A stretch of DNA of 64,000 nt, taken from Myxococcota bacterium (lineage in GTDB: Bacteria > Myxococcota_A > UBA9160 > SMWR01). Shown piece after piece: positions 62,748-64,000 of the stretch. The DNA lies in contig JBCCEW010000013.1 of assembly GCA_039030075.1 (NCBI GenBank), positions 1 through 64,000 on the forward strand, given 5' to 3'. Made by a program: the position numbers and the translations under genes. Every line of letters begins with the position of its first letter. Within the stretch, counting starts at the first letter, position 1. The notes under the pieces are model-generated. The model had not been told where the DNA came from and did not search any database. It worked only from the letters and a program-made list of their open reading frames with translations.

Positions 62748-63359
62748 ATGCAGGTCCAGATCACCACCCAGATCCCGCACCCCGGCCCGAAGCCGGGCAG
62801 CCAGCGGGCCCAAGATCTCGAGCTCGCCGGGCGCCTTTGCGCGGGCGACGAGAGCGCCTACGACGAGCTCGTGGGGCTCTACCACCGGCGCGTCTTCGCC
62901 TTTGCGCTGAAGCGGCTGGGCGACGCCACCGAGGCCGAGGACGTGGCCCAGGACACCTTCTTGCAGCTGTATCGCTCGATCCAGAAGTACGAGGGGCGCT
63001 CCAGTCTGCTCACCTGGATCTTCGGCATCGCCCACCACGAAGTCTGCAACCGCTTCCGGCGCCAGCGCCTCGAAACGGTCCCGCTCGAGGATCAGGAGCG
63101 CGAGCTGGTCGCGCCGATGCCGGGCCTCGAGAGCACCATCGACGCCCTGCGCCGCCTCGACCGCTGCCACGAGGTCCTGCAGGGCAAGGTCTCGCCGGCC
63201 CAACGCCGCGTGTTCGAGTTGCGCTACTGGGGTGCGCGTTCGATCGAATACATCGCCGAGGAAACCGGGAAGAGCCCGGGCGCCGTGCGGATCGGCCTGT
63301 TGCGGACGCGCCGCACCCTCGCCGAACAGGCACTGGAGGCACAGCGCCTCGCGAGCTGA
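62748..63359 (+). CDS. ECF-type RNA polymerase sigma factor
   Basis: This 203-aa sigma factor has region 2 (YDELVGLYHRRVFAFALK, then GDATEAEDVAQDTFLQLY) at about 42-85 and region 4 (SPAQRRVFELRYWGARSIEYIAEE) at about 146-170, with no region 3, as in the ECF group. It directs polymerase to its own promoters under envelope or other stress. No anti-sigma gene is adjacent on either side. The start is preceded by GGAGGGAGG inside a hairpin (62715-62747). Promoter targets not identified. Confidence 0.92.
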   Translation: MQVQITTQIPHPGPKPGSQRAQDLELAGRLCAGDESAYDELVGLYHRRVFAFALKRLGDATEAEDVAQDTFLQLYRSIQKYEGRSSLLTWIFGIAHHEVCNRFRRQRLETVPLEDQERELVAPMPGLESTIDALRRLDRCHEVLQGKVSPAQRRVFELRYWGARSIEYIAEETGKSPGAVRIGLLRTRRTLAEQALEAQRLAS

Positions 63360-63427
63360 ACCACGGCCTCCCCCTTGACGCCGGCGCCCGCGAACCGAAC
63401 AGTGCCGGTCGAGGAGGCCGGACCGTC

Positions 63428-64000
63428 ATGGGACCGATCGCAAAGCTGCAGGTGGGTGAACTCGAGGGCCGCGATCGTGGTGGTCACCTGCTGTTCGCGG
63501 GCATCCCCTACGCCGCTCCGCCCACAGGTGATCGCCGCTTCGCACCGCCCGAGCCGCACCCGGGCTGGAGCGGCGTGCGCTCCGCCCGCGCGTTCGGCAA
63601 GGCCGCCCCCCAACTCCCCGGCACCGGACTGACCCGGTTCCCCGTCGAGTGGGACGAGGACTGTCTCACCCTCAACGTCTCGACCCCGGCGCTGGACGAC
63701 GCGGCGCGGCCGGTCCTGGTGTGGATCCACGGCGGCGCCTTCGTCCACGGCAAGGGCGGCATTCCTTGGTACGACGGCGGCTCCTTCGCGGAGCGCGGCA
63801 ACGTCGTGACGGTGAGCATCAACTACCGACTCGGGGCCCTCGGCTTCGCACAGCTCCCCCTCGACGTGCCCGAGTTCGCGGAAACCGGACGCCTCGGCCT
63901 GCTCGACCAGCTCTGCGCGCTGCGTTGGGTGCAGGAGCACATCGCGACCTTCGGCGGCGACCCGAGCCGCGTCACGGTGGCCGGCGAATCCGCCGGGGCG
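63428..64000 (+). CDS. Type B carboxylesterase, N-terminal part (cut by window edge)
   Basis: The 191 visible codons show the start of a type B carboxylesterase: FAGIPYAAPPTGDRRFAPPEP (about 23-43), the EDCLTLNVSTP segment, the oxyanion-hole WIHGGAF, and the nucleophile elbow GESAGA, which lies at the window edge. The full protein would be about 500 residues. It hydrolyses carboxylic esters. No signal peptide is seen. AGGAGG lies ten bases before the ATG and can pair with an upstream GGCCTCC, which may reduce translation. It follows the sigma-factor gene by 68 bp. Confidence 0.9.
   Translation, partial: MGPIAKLQVGELEGRDRGGHLLFAGIPYAAPPTGDRRFAPPEPHPGWSGVRSARAFGKAAPQLPGTGLTRFPVEWDEDCLTLNVSTPALDDAARPVLVWIHGGAFVHGKGGIPWYDGGSFAERGNVVTVSINYRLGALGFAQLPLDVPEFAETGRLGLLDQLCALRWVQEHIATFGGDPSRVTVAGESAGA

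Overview
This window looks like chromosomal DNA of a high-GC (by eye about two thirds G+C), Gram-negative bacterium. An autotransporter ending in Phe, lipoprotein-like signals, a PQQ dehydrogenase and ClpA/ClpS point to a two-membrane cell. Gene content (PilZ and DUF4388 proteins, a Cys-rich ferrochelatase, HemN plus HemY, phosphatidylcholine synthase, a Q-module-only nuo cluster) fits an uncultured deltaproteobacterial-type lineage such as Myxococcota or Binatota. That placement is inference; no rRNA is present. Coding density is high, with many 1-4 bp stop/start overlaps, convergent genes overlapping at their 3' ends, and frequent GTG or TTG starts. I see no phage, transposon, CRISPR array or plasmid function.

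Layout. 1-1.24 kb: tRNA-Thr(UGU), Tyr, Gly, Thr(GGU) and tuf on the minus strand, the order of the E. coli tufB operon, with a good promoter. 1.29-4.35 kb: rlmB, a DUF4388 protein, a PilZ protein and a small unknown. 4.45-7.9 kb: tRNA-Leu, a GT2 glycosyltransferase coupled to a GH15 glucoamylase-like enzyme, tRNA-Cys and crcB. 7.9-13.7 kb: nuoB, lipoyl E2, lipB, nuoI, nuoC, nuoD and two small genes on the minus strand; this is the complete Q module of complex I with a lipoate pair inserted. 13.8-19.4 kb: pcs-hemH facing hemE-hemN-hemY. 19.5-30.7 kb: ispH, a MATE exporter, clpS-clpA, a FemAB/GNAT-like protein, a DUF547 protein, gor with a GT2, and a gltX carrying a large insertion. 30.9-41.2 kb: a stand-alone S18, an autotransporter, a second DUF4388 protein, an operon of a three-domain cytochrome c/beta-propeller protein and a PQQ dehydrogenase, and divergently a DUF2135-like protein and a membrane-anchored GH2. 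41.3-45.6 kb: an ankyrin protein, a DUF2868/DUF3482 membrane GTPase pair, and a MerR regulator with a lipoprotein-like protein. 45.7-52.7 kb: small-molecule metabolism (zinc ADH, NTF2-like, M19 dipeptidase, an alpha/beta-hydrolase-SDR-lipocalin-like operon, a cyclic-nucleotide-binding protein, a thioesterase). 52.7-64 kb: a NAD-kinase-like protein, psd, pepN, map, a diiron-protein/aminotransferase operon, an ABM protein, a NodU-type carbamoyltransferase, an ECF-like sigma factor and a carboxylesterase cut by the window edge.

How the genes work together. Tetrapyrrole synthesis is represented from uroporphyrinogen III to haem (hemE, hemN, hemY, hemH). Pcs and Psd supply phosphatidylcholine and phosphatidylethanolamine. 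LipB makes the octanoyl group carried by E2. ClpS feeds substrates to ClpA. The cytochrome c/beta-propeller protein could take electrons from the PQQ dehydrogenase encoded just downstream of it.

The signals I consider most worth following are: (i) a TAnnnT box 6-10 bp upstream of at least fifteen start codons, suggesting widespread leaderless transcripts; (ii) the haem c/beta-propeller plus PQQ dehydrogenase operon, whose divergent neighbour shares its CATG start; (iii) the isolated complex I Q module with embedded E2-lipB; (iv) an 8-bp stem that encloses the Shine-Dalgarno sequence of the sigma-factor gene; and (v) the gltX insertion directly after KMSKR.
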